A stretch of 64,000 nt of DNA, taken from positions 21,501,152 to 21,565,151 of the forward strand of contig NC_058160.1 in NCBI RefSeq assembly GCF_020080835.1. The letters are read 5' to 3'. Of this stretch, positions 42,451 to 54,774 are shown piece after piece. This stretch comes from Cotesia glomerata (lineage: Eukaryota; Arthropoda; Insecta; Hymenoptera; Braconidae). Under the pieces are notes generated by a model that did no database searches, was not told where the DNA came from, and saw only the letters and a list, made by a program, of their open reading frames with translations. Both the position numbers and the translations under genes were made by a program. Every line of letters starts with the position of its first letter. Positions within the stretch are counted from its first letter, which is position 1.

Positions 42451-43805
42451 ATGGCAACCCGCTCCACTCCGTACGATGCGCTGGTAAATCAAAAAAGTAT
42501 GAGTAAAAATATGGAAACAAACAAGAATCAAAACGGGGCTCACGCCCAGCAAGCAGCTATCGTAGCAAGCGCTGAGATGAAGAGGGCACAAGCACTGGAA
42601 CACCTTGATAAGCTTACTAGAGAGCTGCATGAGTTTGTTAAGTCTAAAGTCAACATCCACAAAGAGATCAAGACGAAGACAACCGGCGTAGTCAACGCCC
42701 TTCAAAGGTTCAGAACACTTGATGACGGATGGCAGGCACAACAACGGCAAACTCCCAATGTCACACCGAAGAAGAGCAGACAACCTGCTGCAGACACCGT
42801 CGAAGAGATGGACACCGGTGCCGAAGGCGATGGTGAATCTGTAACAGAAGACAGAAGCGACACTGGTGTCAGGTCTGGGAAGAGGAAAGACCGTAACTCC
42901 CCTGACCCAACGGTCAACCAAGTAATGAAGAAAAAGGACACAAAACCAAGTCCTCCGAAAGAAGTGGCGGCACGGAGTGCCAAAAATAAGGAGGTCGACG
43001 CGTGGCAAAAAGTAGAATCGAAGAAGAGAAGGCCGGAGCAGGATCACCTCCCAAAGCAATTGCCGAAGGAGCCACGACCGGAACCTAAGCGGAAAATATC
43101 GCGCAAATGGATCAGACCTGACGCGCTGATAATCCGCCCTGCCGAAAAAGAGAAGTATTCCGAGATATTGCGCCGCATAAAGCGTGATGTCCCAGCAGAC
43201 CAGGTTCGAAATACCGTCGAGAAGATCCGCAGGACAATGACCGGAGCTATGCTGATCACGTTGTCAAGGAAAAGTGCTGACAAAGGCCAAGCCTTGCAGA
43301 GGACCATCACAGGAATTCTTCAAGATGATGCTAAGGTAGTCTGTAAAGGTCCACAGGAGACCATTGAGATTCGAGACATCGACGAAGAAACGACGAAGGA
43401 AGAGATCCAGGCCGCCCTGAAAGAGGAAGTTGGAAAAGATCATGAGATACCTCTGGAAGGAATACAAATCCGTAAGGCTTTCAGAGGTACGCAGACGGCT
43501 GCAGTCACTTTACCTATGACCATCGCGCGAAAATTAGTGGAAGGAACCGGCAAGATCCATGTCGGGTGGGTTAACTGCCGAATTTTGGACATGTTGGGCC
43601 CCAATGTAAAAGCCAAGTAGACCGATCTAAACTCTGCATCAGATGTGGACAAGAAGGGCATCGTATCGCGGACTGTAAAAATTCTGCCAAGTGTGCAATA
43701 TGTGCTGACCAGCAAGGAGCAAAGGACGTGGCTCACCATGCCGGCACCTACAGATGGCCGGTATATCAGGAGGCGCTCCAGAAGTTGACGAACAAACAAG
43801 CATGA
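42451..43805 (+). pseudogene. R1-clade ORF1 (gag-like), frame broken before zinc knuckles
   Basis: The ATG at 42451 opens a frame to a stop at 43618-43620. It has a charged N-terminal half (Lys/Glu-rich, GKRKDRNSPDPTVNQVMKKK) and a C-terminal gag-like region (IRPAEKEKYSEILRRIKRDV, then ITGILQDDAKVV). The CCHC zinc knuckle that should follow lies in another frame, with FGHVGPQC and then CIRCGQEGHRIADC (CX2CX4HX4C) and CAIC, reaching a stop at 43803-43805. The first CX2C of the leading knuckle is missing, which suggests a short frame-changing deletion at about 43580. The protein would bind the element RNA. The original ORF1 would overlap ORF2 by about 50 bases. Confidence 0.8.
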
Positions 43806-46778
43806 GGATATTGCAGCTCAACCTCAACCATTGTGAAGCAGCGCATGACCTGCTCATGCAATCTGTGCGAGAATTAGAGCTGGACTTGGTACTGATAGCA
43901 GAGCCATATAAACACCTGAGTACCCAACCCTGGGAATCTGACAGCACATCCAAAGCTGTCATCTGGTCATGTGGCAAGCTTTCTTTCCAAAATGCAGTCG
44001 ACAACAGCAATGCCGGCTTTGTAGCAGTATCAGTAGAAGGCATCCGCTTCTATAGCTGCTACGCACCACCTAGCCTCTCCATTGTTGACTTCACTGATTT
44101 CCTGGATCGACTAACCGAAGATGTGAAGCAATACCATCCAGTAGCGATAGCCGGAGACTTCAACTCCTGGGCAGTTGACTGGGGCAGCAAACATACAAAC
44201 GCACGAGGGAAAGCACTACTGGAGGCCTTTACTACACTAGATGTGGTTTTGCTCAACAGTGGTGATACGCCGACCTACACCAAAGGTGACGCAAGCTCAA
44301 TTGTAGACCTCACTTTTGTCAGTAATAGCCTTGCCAGAGGCGACTGCAACTGGAAAGTGTTGGGCATCTACACTGCCAGCGACCATCATGCGATATTCTG
44401 GGAAATATCAAGCGACCAGAACCCCAAGAGACCAGTCAAGCAGTCTAACATCGTTGGTTGGAAGGTAAAATCTTTTGACCCAGAAGCATTACTAATAGCC
44501 CTCGATGGTGATCCGATCAACACTGGATGTGCAGAAGAACAGACTAAGGACCTGATGAGGAGAGTAACACATGCTTGTGATGCCAGTATGCCTCGTAAAC
44601 GTGGCATAAATTCGAGACCTTCGGTGCATTGGTGGAACGACCACATCAGCGTCCTCCGTAAAGGGTGTCATAAGAAAAGAAGAATCTCTCAGCGCGGCTA
44701 TCAACGGCCCAACTCAGTGGAGCTGATCGCAGAGTACAAAAAGGCGCGTCGTGAACTGAATAAAGCCATCAAAGAGAGCAAAAGAAGATGCTGGAAAGAG
44801 CTTATATACGAGGTGGATAAAGACGTGTGGGGTAGGCCTTATAAGGTGGTTATGACCCACCTGAAAAAACAACAAATGCCATCACCTACGTGTCCTCAAC
44901 TTCTTCAGAAAATCGTCACTGCACTGTTTCCACAGCAACGCAACTACGATTACCAGTTGGCGCCAGGCAAATTGGACGACATCCCACCTGTCACTGAAGA
45001 AGAACTGCTGGAGGCTTGTAACCGTGTAGGGAATAATAAAGCGCCGGGATTGGACGGAATCCCTAATTTAGCCTTGAAAACCATCATAAAGGCAGCTCCA
45101 ACATTATTCTAGACGCTTATAATGCATGCCTCAAGGAGGGACTTTTCCTCGTAAGTGGAAACAGCAACGATTGGTACTGTTACCTAAAGGGAAGAAACCA
45201 CCAGAAGAACCGTCATCTTACCGACCACTTTGCATGCTAGATACGGCGGGTAAGATACTTGAGCGCATAATTCATCAACGAATAGATGCAGTAGTCGACC
45301 CACTCCTGGCAGACAACCAGTATGGATTTCGGAAAGGACGATCAACCCTGGACGCGATCAATCTGGTTGTTAGCACGGCTAAAGAAGCGATCGCAGGAAC
45401 CAGATGGAAGGGTGGCACAAAGAAGTATTGCCTAGTGGCGGCATTAGACATTAAAAACGCCTTCAATTCCGCCAACTGGAACTGCATCATGCAAGCTCTT
45501 CGAGAGAAAAACGTTCCAGAATACCTGTGTAGAATAGTGGCCAGCTATTTCACCGATAGAGTTCTTAAATACGACACGAAGAATGGTCTAAAAAAGTACG
45601 ATATTACAGGAGGTGTACCCCAGGGCTCTGTACTTGGTCCACTGCTGTGGAATATCATGTACGATGGCCTATTGAGATTGAAATTGCCAAGAAGTGTAAA
45701 ACTCGTAGCATATGCAGACGACGTAGCCGTAGTAATCGTCGCTAAACACCTTGACAAAATTAACAACATGTTCGACATCACCTTCGAGCAAGTCCATCGG
45801 TGGATGAATACGGTAAACCTGCATCTGGCTACACACAAAACTGAGGCAGTGCTTATATCCAGCAGAAAAGTGTTAGAGACCATCAAGCTGAAAGTCGGCG
45901 AACAAGAAATCACATCACAACCTTACATCCGATATTTGGGAGTGATACTTGATGCCCGTCTCAACTTTAAACAGCAAGTGGAACACGTCAGTGCCAAAGC
46001 GTCAGTAGTGAGGGCTAGTCTCGCACGACTGATGCCGAACGTCGGAGGGCCAAAGCAGAGCAGGAGACTACTACTATCATCAGTTGTCACATCGGTGCTC
46101 ACATATGGAATATCCATTTGGGCAGACGCGCTGAAGTTGCAAGAATCATGGAGAAAAGCTGGACCAGTATATCGACTGAGCGCTGTAAGACTAGCCAGTG
46201 CATTCCGCACGATATCAGAAGTAGCAGTGTGTGTCATTTCCGGAACTCTGCCGCTTAGAGTTCTAGCTGAGGAAAGACGGAACCTTTACCAACGAAAGAG
46301 GTCAACCAAACTAAGTGCCGAGGAACTCAGAGCTGAAGAACGGCAGAACAGCATCGCACGATGGCAATCGCAGTGGGACGCCGCGACAACAGGAAGATGG
46401 ACACACCGTCTCATACCGAAAATCGACATTTGGATAAACCGGAGTCATGGCGAGGTCAATTACTATCTGACGCAGATGTTGTCAGGACATGGATGTTTTC
46501 GGACGTATCTTCACCGCTTCAAGCATGATGATTCACCTGCTTGGCCGTCCTGCCCAGGAATCAATGAAGACGCGGAGCACATTTTCTTTGAGTGCCCACG
46601 ATTTTACCTACAGCGCGATGAGCTGGAGATGATCCTGAAGAAGAAAATCCAACCAGAGACAATAGTAGAAGCAATGCTGTCATCAGAGGCTGCCTGGAAC
46701 GCCGCAAACACGTTTGCAACAGAAGTCCTTATAGACTTGCGTTCCATCGAAAGAAAAAGAGCAAATGACAACAACTAG
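43754..46778 (+). pseudogene. R1-clade ORF2 endonuclease/reverse transcriptase, two frameshifts
   Basis: The ATG at 43754 opens the endonuclease domain: RILQLNLNHCEAAHDLL, the catalytic Glu in LIAEPY, AGDFNSWAVDWGS, SSIVDLTFVS and SDHHAIFW. The RT begins VTEEELLEACNRVGNNKAPG. The frame closes at 45110-45112, shifts to a middle frame for about 40 bases, then to a third frame that is open to 46778. That part has SSYRPLCMLDTAGKILERI, AALDIKNAFNSANW, GGVPQGSVLGPLLW, the catalytic VAYADDVAVV near 45715 and YLGVILD. A C-terminal CCHC-type motif, CPGINEDAEHIFFEC, lies near 46550. Each step is consistent with loss of one base. The endonuclease would nick target DNA and the RT prime from it. Confidence 0.88.
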
Positions 46779-47028
46779 AAGAAAGGTAAAATAATACCTA
46801 ATTACCAGAAGGAAGAGCAGTCGCTATATCCTCCCCCCACGAAGTAATGCCTAACGGCGGTTTCCATGAGGGATTAGAGGAAAGAGGAAAGGGGTTTAGG
46901 GTTTAGTGGGTAGGGGCGTTAGCGTCGAGTTTTAGTATGACGCTGCGTCGAGTCGCCACATATCCAGGCCAAACAGCTACGCCTAGAATCCGTAAAAAGG
47001 ATTCCCCCCCCTAAGGGAAAAAAAAAAA

Positions 47029-47031
<3 letters not shown>
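46779..47031 (+). other. 3' untranslated region and A-run of the R1-clade element
   Basis: It follows the ORF2 stop and ends in a run of A joined directly to (CA)n. The junction marks where first-strand synthesis was primed in the AC target. Confidence 0.7.

Positions 47032-47062
<31 letters not shown>
47032..47062. repeat. (CA)n, right half of the split microsatellite
   Basis: About 15 CA units. With (AC)n at 41911-41956 it forms the tract that was split by the retrotransposon. Confidence 0.9.
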
Positions 47063-47066
<4 letters not shown>

Positions 47067-47821
47067 GACATAGTGACACCCTCGCGGGAATAGTCAGGGA
47101 AGCTTCCTAGGACCTCAAAACGTCGATATCTGATGAAAACTCGATTTTTGAAAAACGGGGCAAAACCAATAACTTCCCAATTTTTGAACAATTTTCAATT
47201 TTCTTAGCGGGAAGTTAAAAAGTGGTTTTTTTCGTCAAGATTATTAAATAATTTTGACTATTATAATTTAAATTCCGCCCGATAATCAATGCACCATCTG
47301 TGGATTTTATATTTCATAGTACCAACATTGAATTGAAAAAAACAATACAAAATTATTTTTTATCTTCGCTAGACTTTTCACTAATCATCTTTAAAATTTA
47401 TTAAATTGTTAAAAATATAAGATTAAAATTAAAATTGTGAACTCTTTGATTACCAACGTAGAATTTTGAATGACTTGAACGTAGAATGGTCGCTCAATTA
47501 ATTCGATTTATTAGATTCAGAGAAAAGTGGAGTGTAATAAACAAGTTAAGAAACAAGTTAAATATATAAAGCCCTTCTTGATGACGCTGAACACTCACGC
47601 CCAAGACACACGTTTAGTGATAAGACAGTGAATTTTAAGTTTTTTTAGTAAATTAATCACGCCTAAAAATCTAAAAGTTGATACTATTACAAACATCAAG
47701 TTGTAAGGAAAAATACAATTAAAAAATCCAAGGAAGGGATCAAGAGATACAAGCGTAATCAAGCGAAATACGCAACTGCAGGAAAACAGGTTAGTTTTTA
47801 CTGAAATACAAAAAAACGGGA

Positions 47822-49163
47822 ATGACTATGGAAGATCACGATAGCGCAGGCGCGAGTCAACACAGTCAGGAATTTGACCTAAAGATGGCGCGGATAAACA
47901 AAAACATAAAAAGTGACAGCTCTACTCCAAAGTCAACACACAAAACAAGAGGACGAAAAACTAATGCTGAAAAACTCTTGCACGATAAAAACACAAGGCC
48001 TCTAACCCCTTTTATGATCAAATGCTCTACAAGCTTAGACAGAAGGAATCTTCGAAGTGGAAATTTGCTCCTAACAATAAAACAAACGAAAAGCATCCTC
48101 ACAGACAGCCACCAAGAGGACACACTCAATAATAATTAAAGTAGTGACCAAGATAATGATATCGAAGAAAGCTTCAAACCGGAGTTTGAAAGAATGAGCA
48201 CACCCAAAAATAAAGACCTACACAATCTGTCACATGATGGCTCCGACATCAGCAGCAGCAGAAGTCTGGAAAACACTATAATAAAGACAAATAATACAGA
48301 CATGCTAAGCACATGTGCCAGTTGCTTCAAATCACTTGATGTTGCCAGTTAATTAAAAGAAGAAAATAAAAAATTGAAGCTATGGATAACTAACATAATC
48401 GGTGAGTTCAGAAAGGAGGTCCAAGATAGTCTAGCTGAAATCAAAGCTAATCAGGTACAGCAACAGAAAAGTAACCGAAAGTCAGCAGAGCGAGTATACA
48501 CTCAACTTAAACATCTCAATCCTGATGCCGAGAGGTTCCTGGAGAGTATAGAGCACCTTAAGAATCCAAAGCTCACCGCATACAAAGCAGGAACTCACTC
48601 AAAAACTCCAAAAGTAATGTGACCACAGATTGCCCAAGAATATTTTCATACCTCGTGTGAACGGCAGCCAAGATCATAGAAAAACTCCTGAAACAGCAAG
48701 CAATCCAAATCTGCTAAGAGCAGATGAGCTAGAAAGTGAACGAAAGGTAAGGCAGTTTAGAAGAAATAATATTGTAATAAGCGGTAAGCTGGATGACAGT
48801 TGGAAAGAAATAACCTGTGTCGAAACACTTCTGGAAAAACACTTTAACATTAAACCAGAAATCAAGACGTTAAAAGGAATAAATAATAAGATTATCATTA
48901 CTCTAGGCTCAATCAATATCAAGAAGGTTATCATGGCCCAGAAAGCCAAGCTTGAAGGTTCAGATGTATGGGTAAATGACGATTACACTCCACGAGAAGC
49001 AGCTACGCAGCAATGGATCGAGAGTGAAGCTGAAAATGAACGAGAGCAGGGAAAAGAAGCGCACACAAGGTACATGAAGCTATGGGCACAGAATGTATGG
49101 TGGAAATGGGACGATTTGAAGGGCAATCTGATGATCATGCCCTTTCGGATCGGGTCCCAATAA
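47822..49163 (+). pseudogene. ORF1 of the second non-LTR element, broken
   Basis: The reading starts with ATG at 47822 and is interrupted by stops at 48137 and about 48351, then by a frame change near 48620. The last part is open to 49163. The middle has a coiled-coil-like LKEENKKLKLWITNIIGEF and the later part an RNA-binding-like ERKVRQFRRNNIVISG followed by TCVETLLEKHFNIK. The order coiled coil then RRM-like domain is reminiscent of L1-type ORF1 proteins, though this is a weak resemblance judged by eye. It would be a nucleic-acid chaperone bound to element RNA. Confidence 0.6.
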
Positions 49164-52100
49164 GGCTAGCGACTTAAAAATCTTTCTCTGGAACTCAGCA
49201 GGGATCAAAAACGTTAAGGACGCATGGAGTGAAATAGAAGAGTCAAATATAATCATTCTGCAGGAAACCTGGGTTACAAGAGAGCAGGAAGACAAAGTAA
49301 TTAAAAGACTCAGTAAAAAATTCCATTGGTGGTCAAAGCCTGCTATAAAAAGCAAAAATTCCAGGGGAAGAGCAGCAGGTGGACAACTTGTGGGCATCAA
49401 ACAAGATATAAATAAGAAATGGCAGGTACAAGAACGGGAATTTGGTCTAAACTTAAAAACGAAGAATATCTGCATCATAACTATATATAACAATGTAGGC
49501 ATGAGAAAAGTAACCACAGCACTCACCAACGAAATAGATGAAAGCACTAGCGAAGGGTTGATAGTTACTGTGATAGGTGACTGTAATGCAAGGATAGGAG
49601 AGAGCACAGGCTACGCCTATTGTGACTGGGAAGGAGAACTTCAAAACAACAGGAACTCTCAAGACAAAAATATCAATGCAGAAGGCTGCATACTGATCAA
49701 TCTATGCGAAGAACTAGGGATAAGCATCGCCAACGGAAGAATCAAAGGAGATGAGCAAGGAAAAGTTACTTTTGTGGGAGGTAGTAGTGAAACATGTGCA
49801 TCTGTATTGGATCTTGTACTCTGTATAGGCCTACAGAGCTTACAAGCAGTCAAAAGAATCACGGTTGGAACCAGACCTGAGTCGGACCATCTTCCTGTCA
49901 AGGTGATAATAGATAGTGATGGCGTGCAACCTTTAGGAGTGACACATACAACCCCAAAAGAACCAACAGACTACATAAAGAGAAAACAAACTCTCAGGTG
50001 GAAAACAGAAAAAGCTGAAGAATATACAGAGTCACTCGCTGAAAGATGGATGGAACATGATCTAAACGCTGACCCTGTCTCATGGTCCCAATTAAAAATC
50101 ACGATAACAGATATGGCAAAAAGTTGTAACATGATCAAGAGGACAAAGAATAAAAGAAGTAAACACACTGATCCCTGGTACAATCATGAATGTCGTCTGG
50201 CAAAGAAGAGTGTATGGAAAAATCTGAAACAATACTTGCGGGACAGAAATACAGAAAACAAGGCACTCCTAATACAAAGTCGAAAAATCCTCCGTGCCAT
50301 GAGGGACTCGGCAGAAAAGTCGTGGAAAGAGATAAAGTGGGAACAACTCAATAAATGCAGAGATATGTCTGACTGGTGGAGAATCATAAACTCTTATAGA
50401 GGGAAGAATTTCAACGCTCCAAGTGAGGAAATCAGCGAAAGACAATGGATCGAACATTTCTTTTCCCTGCTAAACTGTAACTCTGCTACTATTCATACAG
50501 GCATAACCGCAAACGACAACTATAACAACGAAGTGAAAGACAACTTTCTGGATGAGAACTTCACAATGCAGGAGCTACAAAATACCCTAAAGACTCTGAG
50601 AAACGGTAAAGCTGCAGGAGAAGATGGAATACCTGCTGAATTTTTCAAAAATATACTTAGAGAGAGACAACCTGAACTTCTCAATGTAATTAACAAAATT
50701 TGGACATCTGGAGGACTACCAGATGGTTGGAGTACTGCCATCATCGTCCCCATTTTCAAAGCTGGAGACCCAGATAACCCAGCTAACTATAGAGGAATCT
50801 CCCTCTTAGATGCTGGATACAAAATCTTAACCAACCTTATAGCAAAAAGAATTAATCTCTGGCTTGAAGAAAAAAGATGTATAAGAGAAAGTCAGGCAGG
50901 ATATAGGCAGAAGAGAGAAACCAGAGATCACGTCTTCGTCCTCAACGCACTTATTAACAATCGGCTTAAACAACCAGGAGGTAAATTATATCTATGTTTC
51001 ATGGATTATAAAAACGCCTTCGACAGGACAAACAGAGAAAAATTACTCAAAAAAATCCATAATCTCGGAATAGAAGGAAGGATGTATAACATGATAAAGA
51101 GAATATATGGCAGTACGTGCAATCAGGTACAAGTCGGAGAAAAAATAACCGAAAAGTTCGAATCCACGAGCGGAGTACGACAAGGATGCGCCTTGAGTGC
51201 AATTATGTATAACATATACACTGACAATGTTGATGAAATCTGGAGCGAGAAGATTATTGGCGGTACAACAATGGGCTCCAAAAGATTTTATGTCATTAAG
51301 TACGCTGATGACATAGCACTAGTCTCTGACACAGCGAAGGGTCTTCAGAAAATGTTGCAGGCTCTGGAAAAGTATACTTCAAAAAATGATCTTGTGGTGA
51401 ACAAAAAGAAGACTGTAGTCATGATTGTAAAAAAAGGACGACGTGATAATGAAACCATAAAATGGATGTATGATGGAGACGAGCTAGATGAAGTACAAGA
51501 GTTCAAGTATCTTGGATACTAGTTTACCTGTGGAGGAGGTTTCAAAAAACACACCAGATGATTGGCAGGAAAAACTGGACGAGCACTGAACGCAACGTGG
51601 GGACTAATTAAAAGATCAGGACGGTCAACGCTACGAGATCGCTTGTATCTCTATACCATACTAGCAAACGCAGGTGCGTTGTACAGAGTGGAAATATGGG
51701 GATGGGCTCCGAATTGTATCTTTGAAAGACTATATGCTAAAGCCCACAAGATGGCCCTTGGAGTATCCAGAAATACGCCGGAATATTTGTGGAGGACAGA
51801 AGCGGATGTACCTAGCTACTTGTATGTGACAAGAAAAAGAGCAAGTAGCTATCTAGCGGATATTCTAAACATGGAAGAGAATAGGTGGCCAAAAAAATGT
51901 CTCAGAGAAGAATGCAGGAGCATTTTAAATGGTAATCCTTCAAAATGGAGCAAAGACTGCACTGAAAAAACAGTTCATTTAAATGAAATGAGGCTCGTTA
52001 ACTATAAATAAATCTCTTATTTAAATATCACAAGAAATATTTATTTGATACAAATAAATTGATTTATTTGAGACAAAGTTACAGTATATTTGAATGAAAT

Positions 52101-53176
52101 CCAGATTTGTTTATAGTTAACAAATATTTCTTTGGTGCTAACAATGATATATTTCAACCAAATCAGATTTATTAACTATAAATAAATGGTATGTTTGAGT
52201 ATACTCAAAGCAATGATTTTTGGTTTTAGGTTAGGAAAGTAGTAAAAGTAGACATATCGAAAGTTTGGGGTTAAATGGGCAATTCTTTTGGAATTATTAA
52301 TTATACTGAAATTAACAATAATACTATAAAGTTAGTCGACGTTTTTAATTTTTAATTTTTTTTTTTTGATTTATTAAATTAGATCTAGAAAATATTTTTT
52401 TAAAATTGCACTTATAATTTTTCAAGTTTTTTACAAATGAAGTTTTTTAAAAAAATTTCTTTTGTAACAATTTTTTCAATAAAAAAAATTCTAAAAATTT
52501 TTAGATGATGGCTAACTTAATTTTCATAAATTAACAAACAAATTAACAAACTATACATTTGTTAACATTAAATATATATTTTTAATTTATTTCAAATAAA
52601 TCTGCGCATTTGAGCCAAACAAACGGTTTTCTCAGTGTGGATGAAAGCGCTGAAGGAGATGAAGTGTGAGGATGTTCCTACTTTAATCTGGAATAAAGCA
52701 GACTCAAGCCAAATTGAAGAACGTCTTAATGCAGGCTTACAACACTTCAACAACCTGCAGACCAACAACAACAACAAGAAAATTATGGAGTCCTCTTTCA
52801 GTCAAATATATAAATTTGTTAAAACAAGCACAGGTACGGAACCTTATTGGGAGATCCATCTCTTGACGGCTGGATGAAAGAAATATGGACTCGACTAAGG
52901 TGCGGATATTACGGAAAAGCACACAAAAAGAGCTACCGTTACACTAACTGCAGGATTTGTACAATTGAACCTGAGACAATTACTCACTAGTTTATCTGCG
53001 CGGAGGCTAGAAAACTGTGCTCCGCCAAAGTAGGAACTGCGCTCCAAAAGCTCACAGAAGAAAAGTATCAAGCAGACCTTGATGCATGCATAAGACAGCT
53101 ATTGAGAGGTCCTCCAATCAAAGAAATTTGTATTTACTTCAAGGAGATAGAACGACGAAAAGATATAGGGGAATAA
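49153..53176 (+). pseudogene. ORF2 endonuclease/reverse transcriptase of the second element
   Basis: It overlaps the end of ORF1. The endonuclease reads DLKIFLWNSAGIKNVKDAW, IIILQETW (catalytic Glu), VIGDCNARIG and RPESDHLPVKV. The RT has LKTLRNGKAAGEDGIPAEFF, ANYRGISLLDAGYKILTNLI, CFMDYKNAFDRTN, GVRQGCALSAIMYNIY and the catalytic IKYADDIALV near 51300. In-frame stops follow at 51520 (TAG) and 51559 (TGA). After an inverted-repeat insertion (51960-52637), coding resumes and ends with CRICTIEPETITH, a stop, then FICAEA. This is a CCHC-type finger with a TAG in it, at about 52990. The final stop is near 53174. It is inactive by multiple lesions. Confidence 0.85.
51960..52637. mobile_element. 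Inverted-repeat insertion inside ORF2
   Basis: Left CACTGAAAAAACAGTT and right AACGGTTTTCTCAGTG are inverted and lie exactly where ORF2 similarity breaks off and resumes. The interior is A/T-rich with 'taactataaataaat' words. It includes about 130 bp (52390-52520) resembling the 3' flank of the ankyrin gene at about 10110-10250. The flanking bases are TG on both sides, too short to be decisive. Confidence 0.65.
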
Positions 53177-53405
53177 TATCTAAAAGATACAGATAATATA
53201 ACCAAAGAAGAGACAACCAAAGAAGACGTATGAACTAAAAGAGACTTTTAAATGTTTAGTTATTTATAAAAAAATGAATTTTATGAGTATATATATATAT
53301 ATATACTTACATATTTAAAATAATTAAAATGTTGTCTTTTAAAAATTTATTAGATTTAAGAGAAAAATGTAAAAGATTTTTGCTAACAGCAAACTGTACT
53401 ACTGG

Positions 53406-54640
53406 TAAGGTAAAAGACCCAATACCGGAACGAGACCCAACACCGGAACGATTTGACAATTATTATTTTATATTTTATCTCGTACTCAATCAAATTAAAC
53501 AAACTTTTCTTTATTAGAAACCTCAATCTTTTTTTTACATAATAAAATATGAATGAAACTTTAAATTATATTGGAAATATTGAAAAAAAATGTTAATGAT
53601 GTCAATAGTCTTAGATTTCTGACTTATCAAGGTCTCTTAATGGTTTTGCTGAGAAATCACTCGATGATCTTAAGTTCATAGAAACCTAATGGAAATACTT
53701 TTCACTCAAATTTTTTTTTTATGTATTAATACAAATACTCAGAATTCGATGCAATTAATTGATAATACAAAATAGACCCTATTGTTATTTAAAATTTACA
53801 GTTCGTTTATTGGTACACCCGAAATGAGCTAATACCCAGTATCGAAACAGTCAGCCATATTGATATTAATTATTGACATTTACGATATATACTATGTTGA
53901 TTGTTTACATCAAGCACAACAACAAAAGTTTTTGTGAAATAACATTTAATACAGAAAGTAATTTTATTATAAAAATTGTTTCACATATTCGTAAATTTTA
54001 ACTTGAAGAACAAAAGCAAATTTCTGTTTTGAAATTTTCTTTTTTACATAAGTGTCGTCAAGTATAACCTCGAATCGTTTATTTTTTTTTTTTTTTTTAA
54101 TTTTTAGTAAAAATTTATTTGATTTTTTAATATTAAATAATTATTGTTAGTTTCACTATGCATACATGTCATTTGAGTTCTGAATTAACTGCTTAATTTT
54201 TTATAGGTAGTAGTAAGATGCCGAAAGTTAAGTCGAAGATAACATTTTATAAATTAGTTTTATAAATTCAGAAAAATTCACATAAAGTATTATGATTTGT
54301 TAATTAATTATTTAATTAATCCAGCTTACGAAAAGCGGACTCTTTAGATTAAAAAAATTAGTTTTATTTATCGTTCCAGTATTGGGTCAACCATATTCCG
54401 GTATTGGGACTAGGCATTTAAGGTGTTCCGATACTGGGTCTTTTAGACTTTTTCAAAAAACATGTTTTTTTTAATATTAAATTCGACAAAATTGATAAAT
54501 TTAATTATTTTCTTGTAACTACATGTTTATTCTATATGATTGGATGAATTATTATTACTAATGAACCATTTGAATATTTTCTAAGTAATAAAAACCAGTC
54601 ATGTACCCTTCGTCGTTCCGGTATTGGGTCTTTTACCTTA
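53406..54640. mobile_element. TIR element with repeated GTTCCGGTATTGGG motifs
   Basis: It has perfect 27-bp terminal inverted repeats beginning TAAGGTAAAAGACCCAATAC (53406) and ending in the inverse at 54640. The motif 'gttccggtattgggtc' recurs inside near 53440, 54370, 54400 and 54428. It is 1.24 kb without coding capacity. It has the same design as 19696-21466 and 35377-36169 but unrelated sequence. A TA duplication is possible. Confidence 0.75.
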
Positions 54641-54774
54641 CTAATAAATAATATAAAGCTCTTCTTATGAGTGCGATTAGGAATTAGGGGTAAAAAGAAA
54701 ACTATTAATTAATTAAATAAATTAGAACTAAACAATACAAATATTCAATTGTTTGCTCATTTGATCATTACTAC

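Larger units (their letters stand above)
41957..47031 (+). mobile_element. R1-clade non-LTR retrotransposon inserted in (AC)n
   Basis: The element is about 5.1 kb. A GC-rich 5' untranslated region (41957-42450) is followed by a gag-like ORF1, an overlapping ORF2 with apurinic-type endonuclease and reverse transcriptase, a 3' untranslated region and an A-run of about 15 ending at 47031. It is flanked by (AC)n on both sides. R1-clade families include several with sequence-specific targets; Mino-type elements into AC repeats and Waldo-type elements into ACAY repeats are the ones I recall. GC content is clearly higher than in the surrounding DNA. ORF1 and ORF2 each carry frameshifts, so the copy is dead but not old. 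Confidence 0.88.
40873..47217 (-). repeat. AACTTCCCGCT repeat, inverted copy split by a retrotransposon
   Basis: Its 3' portion (in reverse, 'ggaaaacggttgacctt', 'ttcccgct', 'gagctcttggagctc', 'aaaagttattccaag') runs from about 40873 to the (AC)n tract at 41911-41956. The remaining 5' portion resumes at (CA)n 47032-47062 and continues 'gacatagtgacaccctcgcg' to 'ttagcgggaagtt' at 47217. Rejoined conceptually, the order matches the intact copies at 20035 and 29254. Everything between the two AC tracts is foreign to the repeat. Confidence 0.85.
47560..53240 (+). mobile_element. Second non-LTR retrotransposon, decayed
   Basis: A 5' untranslated region from about 47560, ORF1 (47822-49163), overlapping ORF2 (about 49153-53176) and a short tail. 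The 5' boundary is approximate because no target duplication is visible. It has an apurinic-type endonuclease and a C-terminal CCHC motif but differs strongly from the R1-clade copy next to it. The clade is not assigned; a Tx1/L1-like or Jockey/R1-superfamily placement is possible. It carries several stops and frameshifts and is interrupted at 51960-52637. Confidence 0.8.

Noticed and set aside
42445..46237. Many antisense open frames opposite the R1-clade ORFs
   Set aside because: They are shadows of the GC-rich sense coding sequence, with no domains of their own.
48674..50759. Antisense open frames opposite the second non-LTR element
   Set aside because: They lie opposite well-supported ORF1 and ORF2 coding and show no recognisable domain.
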